Shown: one piece after another, positions 25,313-35,583 of the stretch
How the letters are laid out: every line of letters starts with the position of its first letter
Position numbering within the stretch: the first letter of the stretch is position 1
Assembly: GCA_001692895.1 (NCBI GenBank)
Contig: KV748176.1
Location: 5,175,092 to 5,239,091 of the forward strand
DNA: 64,000 nt
Direction of reading: 5' to 3'
DNA from: Cenococcum geophilum 1.58
Lineage: Eukaryota; Ascomycota; Dothideomycetes; Gloniales; Gloniaceae
Translations under genes and position numbers: made by a program
Notes under the pieces: generated by a model
The model's input: the letters and a program-made list of their open reading frames with translations, nothing else
The model's database searches: none
Told to the model about the DNA's origin: nothing

Positions 25313-25360
25313 GAAAACTAAAGTCTACTTAAATCTTATCCTGCGAATATTTTCCCAATA

Positions 25361-25470
25361 TGGCAGCTAAATGCTAGGAAATGCTAGAAATGCTAGAAAA
25401 TGCTAAAATGGTAAAAAAGTAAAATTAAATACTAGTAAATTTTTTCCTAATGTAGTAACTAAATAGGGTA
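25361..25470. repeat. Right flank of element A with short AAATGCTAG repeats
   Basis: Several imperfect repeats of AAATGCTAG(A/G), then an A-rich stretch and ATACTAGTAAATTTTTT (25429-25445), which also occurs at 7659-7675 on the far side of the nest. No gene is seen. Confidence 0.5.
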
Positions 25471-28310
25471 GATAGATTGGCTAGTGCTATCGTATACGCT
25501 TAACATTAATTTCTTTTTAATCCTTCTAGTAGGATAAGGTCGGTAGAAGGTTTAGCTAAAACTTCATTAGCTTATAGAGCTGTATTAATTGCTCTATTAG
25601 ATAGTTCTAGGGAGCTTAGCTAGGTAGGGATCGCTTTAATTATATTTAGGATATTATCTTAAAGTCCTTCTAGTGTAGTGTTTGTTTCTAGTAGATTTAG
25701 AGATACTATTCTACTAAGTGTTAGTAACTACTTTAGTATCCTTTATAGGAAGCTCTGCCAAATTATTCGATTTAGGTATAGTCGTTTAATCTATATTTAA
25801 GGTAGGCCTATATAGAATAGATTTATCCTTAGACTTATTTTTATAGAGAGGTTCTAGTAGACTAATCGTCTAGAGGGTGTCTTTTAATGCTTCCCTTAGC
25901 AGGTAGTTAATGTCTTAACCCTTAGGGTTATAGAATGAGGTCTTGTTAAATATAACGTCTTTAGTTTAAATAACTTTATAGAGACTTAGAATCTAGATTT
26001 AATAGATATTAGTTAAATTATAGCCGACTAGGTGTCTAATCAATGTATAGGAACCTAGCTTATCTCCCTTTTTAACTTGTTTATCCAGCGTATAGGTCTT
26101 ATAGCTATATACGTGCATATAGGTAAGTAATAGTGGCTTACTATAGGCGATCTTATACGGAGTTTTCTATCCTAGTTGCTTATTTAGGGTTTAATTAAGT
26201 GCGTAGCTAGTAGTAAGGAAAGCTTCTAGTCCTAAAGACGGGGGTAAGGATGCTTCTAGCTGCATAGCCCTTAATTATTCCATAAGGGTTCGTCTAGATT
26301 ATTTAGCTCCGCTATTTTGTTCTTCTATATACGGGGCTCGGCATTTAAAAGTAATGCCTTTATCTACGCACTATATCTATAAGGTATCTCCTATTTATCC
26401 AAAAGCTTATTTATTATCGCTCCAGAAGAAGATAACATCTTAGTAGAATTATATTTTAATTAAACAGTAAGTCTTTTAGATAGTAGGTAGGATAGTAGCT
26501 TTATTTTTATTTCTAAAGGTAAACACAAAATTAAATTTAGAATATATATAATAGAAGTATATAGCGTATCTATCGCCGTTATATCTAGGTACTCTAAGGT
26601 TAATAATATTAAATACTATCCGTTCAAATAGTCAAGTAGCTAGATATTTATGTTCTCGTCTTTAAGAGATCTGCTATATATACTTTACTAATAAGTAAAC
26701 TTCACATTTAATTTTAAGCGGTGCTTGTTCTTCGGCTAGCTCTACGCTATTAACGTGCTTAATAGCGTTAGGTCCTATATAGCCGAGTATTTTATACCAT
26801 TTAGTAGCTATAGCTCTAACTAGTTTACGGGCCATACAACTAGGCTAGAATCTTCTTATTAAGAAGGTTAATTAAGGTGTTAAATCTAGGGTATTTATAG
26901 GCTCTCTGTGCATCAGTGCCTAGTGGCCCCCTAGTCGTCTTATATAGTATACTATTTCGCCAGTTACTAGACGGTATAGTAAGTTTTGTCCTAAGTCAAA
27001 ATTGATGTCATTATTAGTAGCTCTTAAGAGTGCTACAATATTTATAAGGTAGGTACTAGTGCTATATAGGATAGCTTCAATTTTAACTTCCTAGTAGGTG
27101 TATTAATAGTAATAGTTACTATTCTATAAGCTTAAATCTTTTTAAAATTTTCACCAGTAATTAGGTAGTCGTCTTCTACTACTAGGTACAAGAAGGTAAA
27201 GTCTTCTTTATTATTGCAGACGTGGGTATCTATACTAGGGTTAAGTATCTAGATATTCTAGAGCTTAAATAGAATTTAACCAGTACTAAACACGGTAGTA
27301 TAGCTGGTTAGTGTTATAGAAGGTAGGGTTTTAGAGTTAAAATTAATTATAGATTCTACGTCCTTTTTTGCTTTCTATCCTCCTTTTTAAATATAATTAA
27401 CTATGCGTTTAATCTAAGGCGTAGATAAAATCTTTTCTTCTACTTCCTTCTAGACGTTTAGGTTTGGCTTTTATCCTTATAGGCGCTTCTTCTCAGTAAT
27501 ATAGTAGCAGTTATTAAATTAATATACGAGGCCGTATACACATTTCTTATTCTATCTTAAATTAGAATTAAAATTGCCGTTAGAATTAGAATTGCTGTTA
27601 GAATCTAAATTGGAATTTAAATTATTTTAAAGGGTTGCAAATGCAGAGCTATTGGTAGGGGTAGTAGATAATACTTGTTGCATACGGTAGTGCTCCTTAA
27701 ATTCCTTAATTAGATTAATAATAGATAAGGCTTCCTTGTCCTTCTATTTTTTACGAATAAGATCTACTTCTAGGGCTCCTACAAAGCTAAAAGAGATGGG
27801 CTTAATGGCTTAAATAAAATTGTAGTGTGGCCTAAATCTCTATATATCTAGTAGCTCTAATTATTCCGTAAGTTTATAGACGTTCCGCTAGCTATTTAAC
27901 CATTTACTAATGCTCTGCTTTTTATTATAGGCTCTTAGAGCCGTATATTAATTAAGGACGTTATGCTTTTAACCTAAGGAGGTAGGGGCTAATACAGTCT
28001 TTAATACTTAAAGCCGTTTGTATACCGTGTTAAGGCCGTTAATAAGTAGAAGGTAGGCTACCGATATTAATTGGATAATATAGTTACTAATATCTTTTAT
28101 AGCCTATTCTTATTTCTAATATACTTGGAGGTTATCCTTATATTTAGTATAGAGCTAATTATAGGCAGTAAGCTTAATTTGGTCCAGTTAAGCTATTAAT
28201 ATAGTATTAGGAAGTACGTCCGCTGGTACGGGTTAATGCGGTAGTTCTAGCTTTAGAAGCTTATCTTTCTTTTTAGATAGGTCGATATACTGCCATACCT
28301 TATTAGTTTT

Positions 28311-28524
28311 TGTAACCGACTACCGGACCTTGCATATTACCCTGTTCACTAGCGTCAGCACTACCCTTATATACCTCGTATATCTTATATTACCCCGTTT
28401 CGACTACATATTAGTCTCCCCTTTTATCTTATTCCTACGCCTTCTTCATGTATATATACCACTTGATTTCCATAGATTTATAATTAAGTTACTCGTCCAA
28501 TTCCCACACACTGCAAAGCTTATA
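28311..28524 (+). repeat. Solo LTR inserted in Copia gag
   Basis: 214 bp starting TGTAACCGAC and ending AAGCTTATA, flanked by the 5-bp duplication GTTTT (28306-28310 and 28525-28529). Its last 75 bp or so resemble the end of the host Copia LTR read on the opposite strand (shared TTTCCATAGATTTATAATTA), so a related family inserted in the opposite direction. The open frame at 28330-28542 (+) has no recognisable product and is not called. Confidence 0.75.
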
Positions 28525-28866
28525 GTTTTAGCTGCGTTTTAGATAATAAAGAACTATTAAATCCAATTAGATGGCTAGTTAAGGATAACGTTAATTTTTA
28601 ATTTATTAGTGGTTGTTATTTTTAGGATTTTAACAGGTTAGGTAGGGTCTAATTAGTGGCTTAGCAGAAACCTTATTTTAACGTTCCGAACTCTTAATTT
28701 AATTCGTCAGTTCGTTTATCGGTTGGGTACATCGGTTAAGGTTAACTGTTTATTTGTTTAATAGGTAAAGAAGCTTAAGACACTTATAAAGGTAATAGAA
28801 GTAGTAACTTCTTAAATAAGGTAGTAGATTGATTGCTTAGTAGGTAGTGCGATCCGGGCTTATAAC

Positions 28867-29109
28867 TGTAAGCTTTATAGCGTGGGAGAATTGAGTAAAC
28901 GACTTAATTATAAATCTATGGAAATTAGGTGAAATATATACACAAATATAGAGGCTTGACCGTAGGGTCTATGACTTAATCTTTAACTCATTTAAGCTAT
29001 ATACAAAGTATACAAGGTATACAAAGGTATTAGAGGTCCGGGTTAGGCTTGGCATAACCTTAGGTTACGCACAACCCCCTAAGGTCCGCGACATATCGTC
29101 CAAATATCA
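28867..29109 (-). repeat. 5' LTR of the minus-strand Copia fragment
   Basis: 243 bp with plus-strand ends TGTAAGCTTT and CCAAATATCA (TG...CA). It lies directly upstream of the Copia gag in minus sense. No partner LTR is found in the window, so the outer limit rests on the TG/CA ends and the related solo LTR. Confidence 0.65.
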
Positions 29110-29435
29110 CCCCCCCCTTTTGGTAGTGGCCCCTACTTTTTAGACGCGTTTTTAAGGCCTAGGTTAGTACTAGGTTAGTATAGAGGTCCTTAGCGCGCGC
29201 CCTCGACCTTATCGTCGCCTCGATAATCCCATTTTCCAACCCTCTCCTGTCCTTATGCCCGCGCTAGCTCCTAGCTCGCGCAGGGCTTCTGATTTTATAT
29301 AGAAAGGCCTACTATAATTTTAATTCTATAATATAGAGCCCTCTTCTCCCTTCTCCTTTAATATTTACGTGTTCGGTAGCTCTATTTACCCATACCGCGC
29401 TTACGCGTCTTCCCCCTTACCTCTTACGGATATAG
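29110..29435. other. Unassigned spacer, possible 5' flank of the Crypton
   Basis: Starts with a C-run (CCCCCCC) and contains GCGC-rich and pyrimidine-rich stretches (CTTCTCCCTTCTCC). It ends at the target site of the gag-only retroelement (ATAG, 29432-29435) and should continue at 35580. It may be the leader of the tyrosine-recombinase element downstream. No gene is seen. Confidence 0.4.
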
Positions 29436-29675
29436 TGTGGTGGGGTAAAATGGGCCACTACTTAGTGCCTTGGCATTTTCCTATATATATTGAGCCTTCG
29501 GCTTCTCTCCTCACCATAACGACCTACCGGAATACATTCTTTCCTTTCTTCTTACTAACTGCTTTCCTACTGATTAATTACGACTGACGACCGACCGACC
29601 GACCGACCGACCAACCGACAGACAGACAGACGGCACTGTGACTTTCCTATCTAAAAGTGGTCGTACCCTCCCACA
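29436..29675 (+). repeat. 5' LTR of the gag-only retroelement
   Basis: 240 bp, starts TGTGGTGGGG and ends CCTCCCACA. It contains a (GACC)n/(GACA)n microsatellite at about 29586-29632. It matches 35340-35579 with only transitions noted outside the microsatellite. Confidence 0.92.
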
Positions 29676-30619
29676 TATTTTATAGCATTCCACATAGGGA
29701 CGACGGCAAGCTCTTTAGATTAGAAGTCTGGCACTCTATACACAACTATATATACAGGAGATACGCAGGAATATACTACAGCTACAGAAGAACAGCTAGC
29801 TGTAGAAGAACGACCAGCTGCAGAAGAACCGCCAGCTAGACAGACGAGACAAAAGCAAAAAACCAGGCAGTATCGGACAGCAAGGGGAACCAGGTAGTCC
29901 CTAAACAAAAAGACAGCAGAAAAGATAGACATTAGACTCAACACACAGGCCAAAGAGTAGCAAAAAGGAGTGGCAAAGGTCTTAAAAAGTTACGTGTAAG
30001 GACATCCAGCGAACAGGCGAGCCAATCAGACGACTTCAACCGGTCAGAATTACCCGATATTTCTACTACCCGCGCACAAGCATAGCCAAAGCTTTATTAA
30101 AGATGTAGAGACAACAAGTAGCTAAAGGCTAATAAGATCTAAGGTATTTGGCGGCGAAGGAAGTTAGCGCTACCCTTTAGGAACAAAAGAGAGAACACTA
30201 AGAAAGGCCGCAAGCATATAAGATCAAATCTGCCCTCAAAAGCTTCCTATTCTGGCTTAGCTTTATCTTCTTTTAAGTTATCCGGATCGTGTCAGCGGCG
30301 GCTATAGAGGCGTTCCATAAAGAAGTAGATATAGGCAAAAGCATAAGGCTTAGCAGCACCCTACCGCGCGGAGTAACGGCAGGCTAAAACAGACGGACGT
30401 ATCGAGACCCAGCAGTAGTAGAAGATGGCGATTCTATACTCTCCTAGGAAGACCGACCTCTAGGCGTTAAGAAGCAGCCAGAAGGAACCGAAGCCTATAC
30501 TTCTTTTACTAAGTATAAACTAACACCAGGACAGCTACCTAGGACCAGTAACCCTTAGCAGACGAAGGATATAAGCTGTAAAGACTACCTACAAGCTCCT
30601 AAGGAAGCGCTAGATGTAC

Positions 30620-32370
30620 ATAACCAGCAGTTAACAGCTTAAGACAAGGTCTACATTATAGTCTAGCCTATACCAGCCCCAGGAACTGCTAGAGCTTCTT
30701 ACTTTACAGGACAGAATGTATTATAGTTTATTGAGCAGTACGAACGGCTATGCGCCCAATATTATATTACGAGCAAGGAGAAGCACTAGGGCCTTCTGGA
30801 GTACTGCGATTACTAGATAGGGATGTGGATCCAAAGCCTACCTAAGTTTGTAATTAGTAACTAGATGGAGCTTATAAGAAGGCTTAGGACCAAATATTAA
30901 GCCAAGGACTACTACCAACGCATGGAGATAAGAGACTTCGTTAAGGCATTTGTTAGGAAGTTAGCGGAGCAGCTAGGAAATCTGCGTCACTATATATAAG
31001 ATTTTACTAGTATCTCAGCTAAAGTAGTAGCCGTAGGAAACCTTACTAAGCAAGAGAAGGGGTAATAGTTTATATAAGGACTCCTAACTGACTACTATAA
31101 GCACGTAATAGAAAAGACAGGGGCCATAGCAGACGAGCCTAGTACCCTTATATTTAAGAGACTAAAGGAGGCCATAGAGTTAAGGATAGTGGCTATAGAG
31201 GGCGCTAAGCGAATAGATGTCCTTCTAGAAGAAGACGCCCTAAATATCCAGCTTATATAGGAGCTACGGCAGTAAAGGGATGGGCTTGACCGCAGGAGAG
31301 AAGGAAGACTTCTTAACCTAGCTAGGCCAGGTATATACGGAGGAGCCCTAATACAGCAGCAGTTACCCACAACGGATCAGGAAATAGACGAAACGGTAGG
31401 GTAGCTAAGGAGCCTAAAATTAACTAAGATGGAGCTTACGGCAGCTACACAGTTAATGCCGTTTCTTAATTAAATATAGAAGGACCTAAAGAAGCTTATA
31501 ACACTTTTAAATTAAGCCGCAGCTTAAGGCCTAGCATAAGGATATGGCCTAGTATTAGGATATAAAGACTGGTAGAACAGCACCCGAGCTCCCTTTGCTC
31601 CGTAAAACTTTTAATATCTATATAATTTTTAATATCCGCAAGACTGTCGACCTCCGTAAGACTCTTAATATCCGCAAGGTTCTACCGCCTTTAGACGGCC
31701 GTAATGGGATATATAGGGTACGCGAGGACAAGGCCTATAGACCTATTTTAGATGCGGAGGAAGTTACTATTTTACCGAGCACGAATATTAAGGCTTAAAG
31801 GACCTTATTTAGTAAGGATTTATGCATCTGTTTGATTAAGGAAAACTAATAGCTAGGATACGCGATTGGCCTAGACCTATACTCCCGTGGCTCGGCAATA
31901 AAGGACAACTAAAAGGTATTAAGAACTAGCTCTATACGTACTAAGGAGCAGACCTAAACAGACTAAAGAAAAAATAGATGTAGCAGCGGGCCTTCTATAA
32001 CGGAGCAGCGCTAAAGATTAGTAATAAGAAAAGTATAAACTGGGGGGACTACTATTAGAATCGCCTAACCTTTAAAGACAGCCGTGCAACTAGGACAGCT
32101 ATAAAGCCGCAGGAGAATAATATACAACCAGGAGATTACATCTAGATTAGGTCACGGCCTACGGATAAGGCAGCTAAAGCTAGGGAAAACCATTATTAAG
32201 TAGTACCTATAAACGGATCATCCGACCCTTGGCTGCAACCTTAGAGACAACCATGCAACTAGGCTCCGTAGCAAGCACCGCAGTAGGCTCCGCAGTAGGC
32301 TCCGCCGTAGGTATAGGATTTTTAACTAGGGGACAGTCAAGTTCTAAGGTGGGGGAGGGGACGTAAGTAA
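30620..32370 (+). mobile_element. Gag-like region of the retroelement at 29436-35579
   Basis: The plus frame reads a helical, charged protein with segments such as EQYERLCAQYYI, KDYYQRMEIRDFVKAFVRKL and LLTDYYKHVIEKTGAI, which match the general pattern of retrotransposon capsid/gag proteins (family knowledge). A glutamine/proline-rich tail near 32.26-32.33 kb ends just before a polypurine-like block. Broken at several places; no zinc knuckle was recognised. Confidence 0.55.
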
Positions 32371-35310
32371 CGGCCGGTAAAAGATTTCTATTTATCTGCT
32401 TATTTACTATATTTCCTAAAGCTCCTTTCTTATTTACTTTCTTAATCGCGACGCGTCAACGCGTCCTACTGCAAAGATGTTAGTTTAGCTTACCGCCTGT
32501 CACCGAGCCAATAGCGATTTTCTATGCCCGGCACGGAAAATCCTAATTGGTCCATTCAGTAGTAGAACCGGCAGAACTCTACACCGCCCCTGGAATTCGA
32601 TGATGCGCCAGCTGCACGACAAGAACGGCACTAAGAGCCTTAATTGATTGCACGATGCAGAGCCAGATGCAGAGCTGTACGCGGAGCCTTGATCGAACGA
32701 CTGTACGGAAGCCTTGGTCTCGAATGACCGCATAGAAGCTACGGTCAGTTAAAGGAACGAATCAAGCCAGAGCCTCGATATTAGCACGTCGCCGTCACTG
32801 AATCGTATCAGTCAAATGTCGTCAAATTAGAGCCTTTAACCGGGCCGACTTTGTTCCTTATTCAAACGACAGCTGATCGCAGCTCTGCCCTGCCACCCGA
32901 ATTCAGTACTATACCGGCTACACAACGAGAACGGATACCGCGATAAGGAAGGGACTTATACAAAGGTAGTAGCATAATATCAGTGACAAAGTACCGCGTG
33001 CTTAGGCCATCCTTATGCGACCAAAGATAGGACAAAGCCGTATCTGGCCAAGCCAGTAAAGGACCTTGTTAGGGTTTACAAGGGGAACAGGAATTGGACG
33101 TACAGGAGCCAGCGCTTTTCCTTAAAGGTTGTCTGATGAAGGACTGTATTATGGACGCAAGGGCAAAGGATATGCGACGGAGGTAGTCACAACAGCCGAG
33201 AAGCTGCCACCGGATAACAAAGAGACTGGAAGCAGAAGACAGCCCCTGGAAGGCTCTTAAGCTGAAAGAAGATTAAGGACACGTGAGCGTACTGCTAGTA
33301 GCGGGGGTAAAGGAGCAGCCTAAGATGCGCCGAAGAAGCTAAGTGCAAAAACGGCCCAGAAAGAGAAGAAAGCAGCTATTAAGGACGTCCCAGAAAAGCA
33401 CTAGGCCTGCTATAGTGGTTCAGAGGAAGCTACCGTTAGTGCTCGCAAATAAGGAAGTCTTAAGATAGGTCTCTAGATTGGACGTCTAGTGGATACTAAG
33501 AGCCCTAATTATACGATGCGGAGCCTTAATCGACTGCATAGATATAAGGCTTTAACCGAACGACTGTGCAGCCAGAGTCTTAATTGATTGTCCGTAGATG
33601 CCGAACCTACGGATGCAGAGCCTCGATTGTATGTATAGTAGAAGACACCTTAAGTCAAGCCAGAGCCTTAGTCAAATCCTGATCAGTCGAACGCCGCCTG
33701 TACAAGTTAAGTTGTTAAATTAGAGCCTTCGGTCGGGCCGACCTAATACCCTATTTGGACGTCCGTTGATCGTACGTTGTCACAGTCAAATTGAATCAGT
33801 TACCGTCGCCGTCAGACATCTTCGATTGGCAGTTAAAGATGCATTACTGCAGGCACGCAGGCACTAGACCTAATTAGGAAATCAGTATACGGCCAAAAGC
33901 ACGTCGGAAACACGGTTAATTAAAGTTTTGGAGCCTCTGCGAGAGCGTCTTCCCTTGGCTGTCCCCCCCCCTTATTAATCGATTGCTGCCCGTCTCGACG
34001 CCTATGGATTGGTTAACCAGAACGATCTTTCCTGCAGATATAGATATGGAGCTTTACACGGAGTCTCACACGGAGTCGTATATGGACCCTACGGATATGG
34101 AGCATACAGGTGCAGAGCCTTGATTAGATAACAGTACGGCAGCTTGACTAGACGCCTATAGATGCGAAGCCTTGACCGATCGGACGTCTACACGGAAGCT
34201 TTAATCAACTGTCTATAAATATAAAGCCCCAGTCGTACATGTAGCAGATACCTTAAGTTAAGCCAGGGCCTCATTAAGTCTAGATCAGCTGAACGCCGTC
34301 TCTGTACGTAAATTAGGACAGTCAGAGCCTTTAACCGGGCCGACTTTCTACCTTAATTGAACGACCGAACGATTAGTTGCAGCACGTCGTTGCCAACCAA
34401 TTAGACAGTCTTTGTCCGACAGTCAAAGCAGGCATGCAGGCACCCACGCAGATATAGACGCAGACTATGCAATGCAGAGCTACTGATGCACAGCCAGATG
34501 CACAGTTAGCCGCACAGTTAGATGCAGAGCTATGCGGACGTAAAGCTTGGCGATGTAGGGCCTGATGCAACGCCACGGATAGAGCCTTGATTGAGAGCCG
34601 TGTACGATGCAGACCGATGCAGAGCTAGGTACAGAGCCTTAATATTAAACGACCAGCCGAACCACCGAGTCGGGTCATAGCCTCTGCCGTCTTAATCGAC
34701 TGCCCTACTACCGCCGCCGCTGCTGCTACTATTCCGTCTGACTGTTCTGTCCCTACTGTCTCAACCGATTGCTCTGTCTCTACTGTTCTAGATCTGTACC
34801 GTTACCAGATCTATTTTACTGCTGGATCTGCTGGATCTGCTATGACGCCTAACTGTTCCGACCGACCTGTTCCGTTCTATTGTTCCAATTGTTCTACTGC
34901 TACTGTTCTCACTGACTACTACCGACCGTCTGCCGCTACCGAGATTTCTGCTACTAAAAGTTCTGCTGCTGGATGTCCTACTGTTTACTAACTGTTACCG
35001 AATTCTTCTACCGAGTATTCTACCGCGCTAACTGTCTGCCGTATTACTATTGCTACTACCGTTACTGTTGCTGCTGTTACTGCTATTACTGCTGTTGCTA
35101 CTATTGCTGCTACCGTTATTGTTTCTAGTTTACTGCTGTCCTAGTTGCTAGGTTAGATCTTAGCTATGGGTAGCGGAGGGGTACTATAGAACAGTTCTAT
35201 AGGAGAGCTGAGGATAGGGTTATCTGAGTTCTTTTAGGGGTGTGCTTTCCTTTTTCTATTCTGCTTTTGCTTTACTTTCGTTTAGCTATTCTTCTATAGT
35301 ATAGAACGTT
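32371..35310. repeat. Non-coding block of the gag-only retroelement with degenerate repeats
   Basis: No RT-type motif on either strand. Direct degenerate repeats recur at about 32820, 33714 and 34318 (shared GAGCCTT...GGGCCGAC). GCAGAGCC motifs recur at about 32657-32690, 33615 and 34474-34630, and the 3' end (about 34700-35130) is a CTG/CTA/CCG triplet-rich stretch. The block is bounded by two similar blocks, TAGGGGACA..GTTCT..GGTGGGGGAGG, at about 32327-32357 and 35310-35337. Short open frames (32500-32733 and 34373-34576, minus) look like chance. Confidence 0.65.
32507..32551. repeat. Palindromic repeat, site 3 of 4
   Basis: Arms CCAATAGCGATTTTCTATGCC and GGCACGGAAAATCCTAATTGG are the cleanest example, with least RIP change. 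It lies about 140 bp after the end of the gag-like region. Confidence 0.8.
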
Positions 35311-35339
35311 AGGGGACAACGTTCTTGGTGGGGGAGGTA

Positions 35340-35579
35340 TGTGGTGGGGTAAAATGGGCCACTACTTAGTGCCTTGGCATTTTCCTGTATATATTGAGCC
35401 TTCGGCTTCTCTCCTTACTATAACGACCTACCGGAATACATTCTTTCCTTTCTTCTTACTGACTGCTTTCCTACTGATTGATTATGACTGACGACCGACC
35501 GACCGACCGACCGACCGACCGACNGACAGANAGACNGCACTGTGACTTTCCTATCTGAGAGTGGTCGTACCCTCCCACA
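35340..35579 (+). repeat. 3' LTR of the gag-only retroelement
   Basis: 240 bp, preceded by GGTGGGGGAGG and followed by the duplicated ATAG. It contains ambiguous bases in the GACC/GACA microsatellite. Confidence 0.92.
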
Positions 35580-35583
35580 ATAG

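Larger units (their letters stand above)
8050..25360 (+). mobile_element. Element A, left copy: non-autonomous TIR element with four tandem arrays (interrupted)
   Basis: The element proper is 8050-8318 plus 23143-25360 (about 2.5 kb); the rest is the nested insertion 8319-23142. The ends, CATTAGCAAAATAT and (inverted) TATTGGGAAAATAT, match the cleaner right copy (CATCGGCAAAATAT and CATCGGGAAAATAT) apart from RIP-type transitions and the one G/C difference between the two ends, giving terminal inverted repeats of about 14 bp. The flanks show at most a 2-bp duplication (TG). From left to right it holds a GC-rich head with GCGCAACCTGC-like repeats and a CGTG...CACG hairpin, a TACC/TATC array, a 20-bp GACGGTCGT array, a 12-bp GCAGAGC array and a 41-bp AT-rich array. 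No transposase is seen. The class of autonomous partner is unknown. Confidence 0.7.
25471..29109 (-). mobile_element. Copia-like LTR retrotransposon fragment with its 5' LTR (broken)
   Basis: Minus-strand element with a 5' LTR at the right (28867-29109). Moving left, gag follows (about 28.7-27.9 kb), including a VWQYIDLSKKKDKL segment and a KLTAYN-LYTKYKDNLQVY segment typical of Copia gag. A zinc-knuckle-like stretch is near 27.5 kb. Integrase is at about 26.0-26.6 kb, with a PYIEEQNSGAK segment corresponding to the conserved xxQNGxAER region. No RT, RNase H or 3' LTR is found before the left edge, so the 3' half is missing here. A solo LTR interrupts gag at 28311-28524. Heavily RIP-mutated fossil. 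Confidence 0.75.
29436..35579 (+). mobile_element. Large LTR retroelement with gag-like region but no recognisable pol
   Basis: 6.1 kb with two 240-bp LTRs (29436-29675 and 35340-35579), TGTGGTGGGG...CTCCCACA ends and a 4-bp duplication ATAG (29432-29435 and 35580-35583). The polypurine tract GGTGGGGGAGG precedes the 3' LTR. A gag-like region covers about 30.6-32.37 kb; about 2.95 kb of GC-richer sequence with degenerate repeats follows, in which I find no RT, RNase H or integrase motif. It resembles a non-autonomous large retrotransposon derivative. RIP is lighter here than in the Copia copies. Broken, with several breaks in the gag-like region. Confidence 0.82.

Noticed and set aside
25361-29109. 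Idea that 1-1217 and 7313-7726 are the missing 3' half of the Copia fragment at 25.5-29.1 kb
   Set aside because: No Copia RT or RNase H motifs were found on the minus strand of those flanks, and no matching LTR lies to the left.
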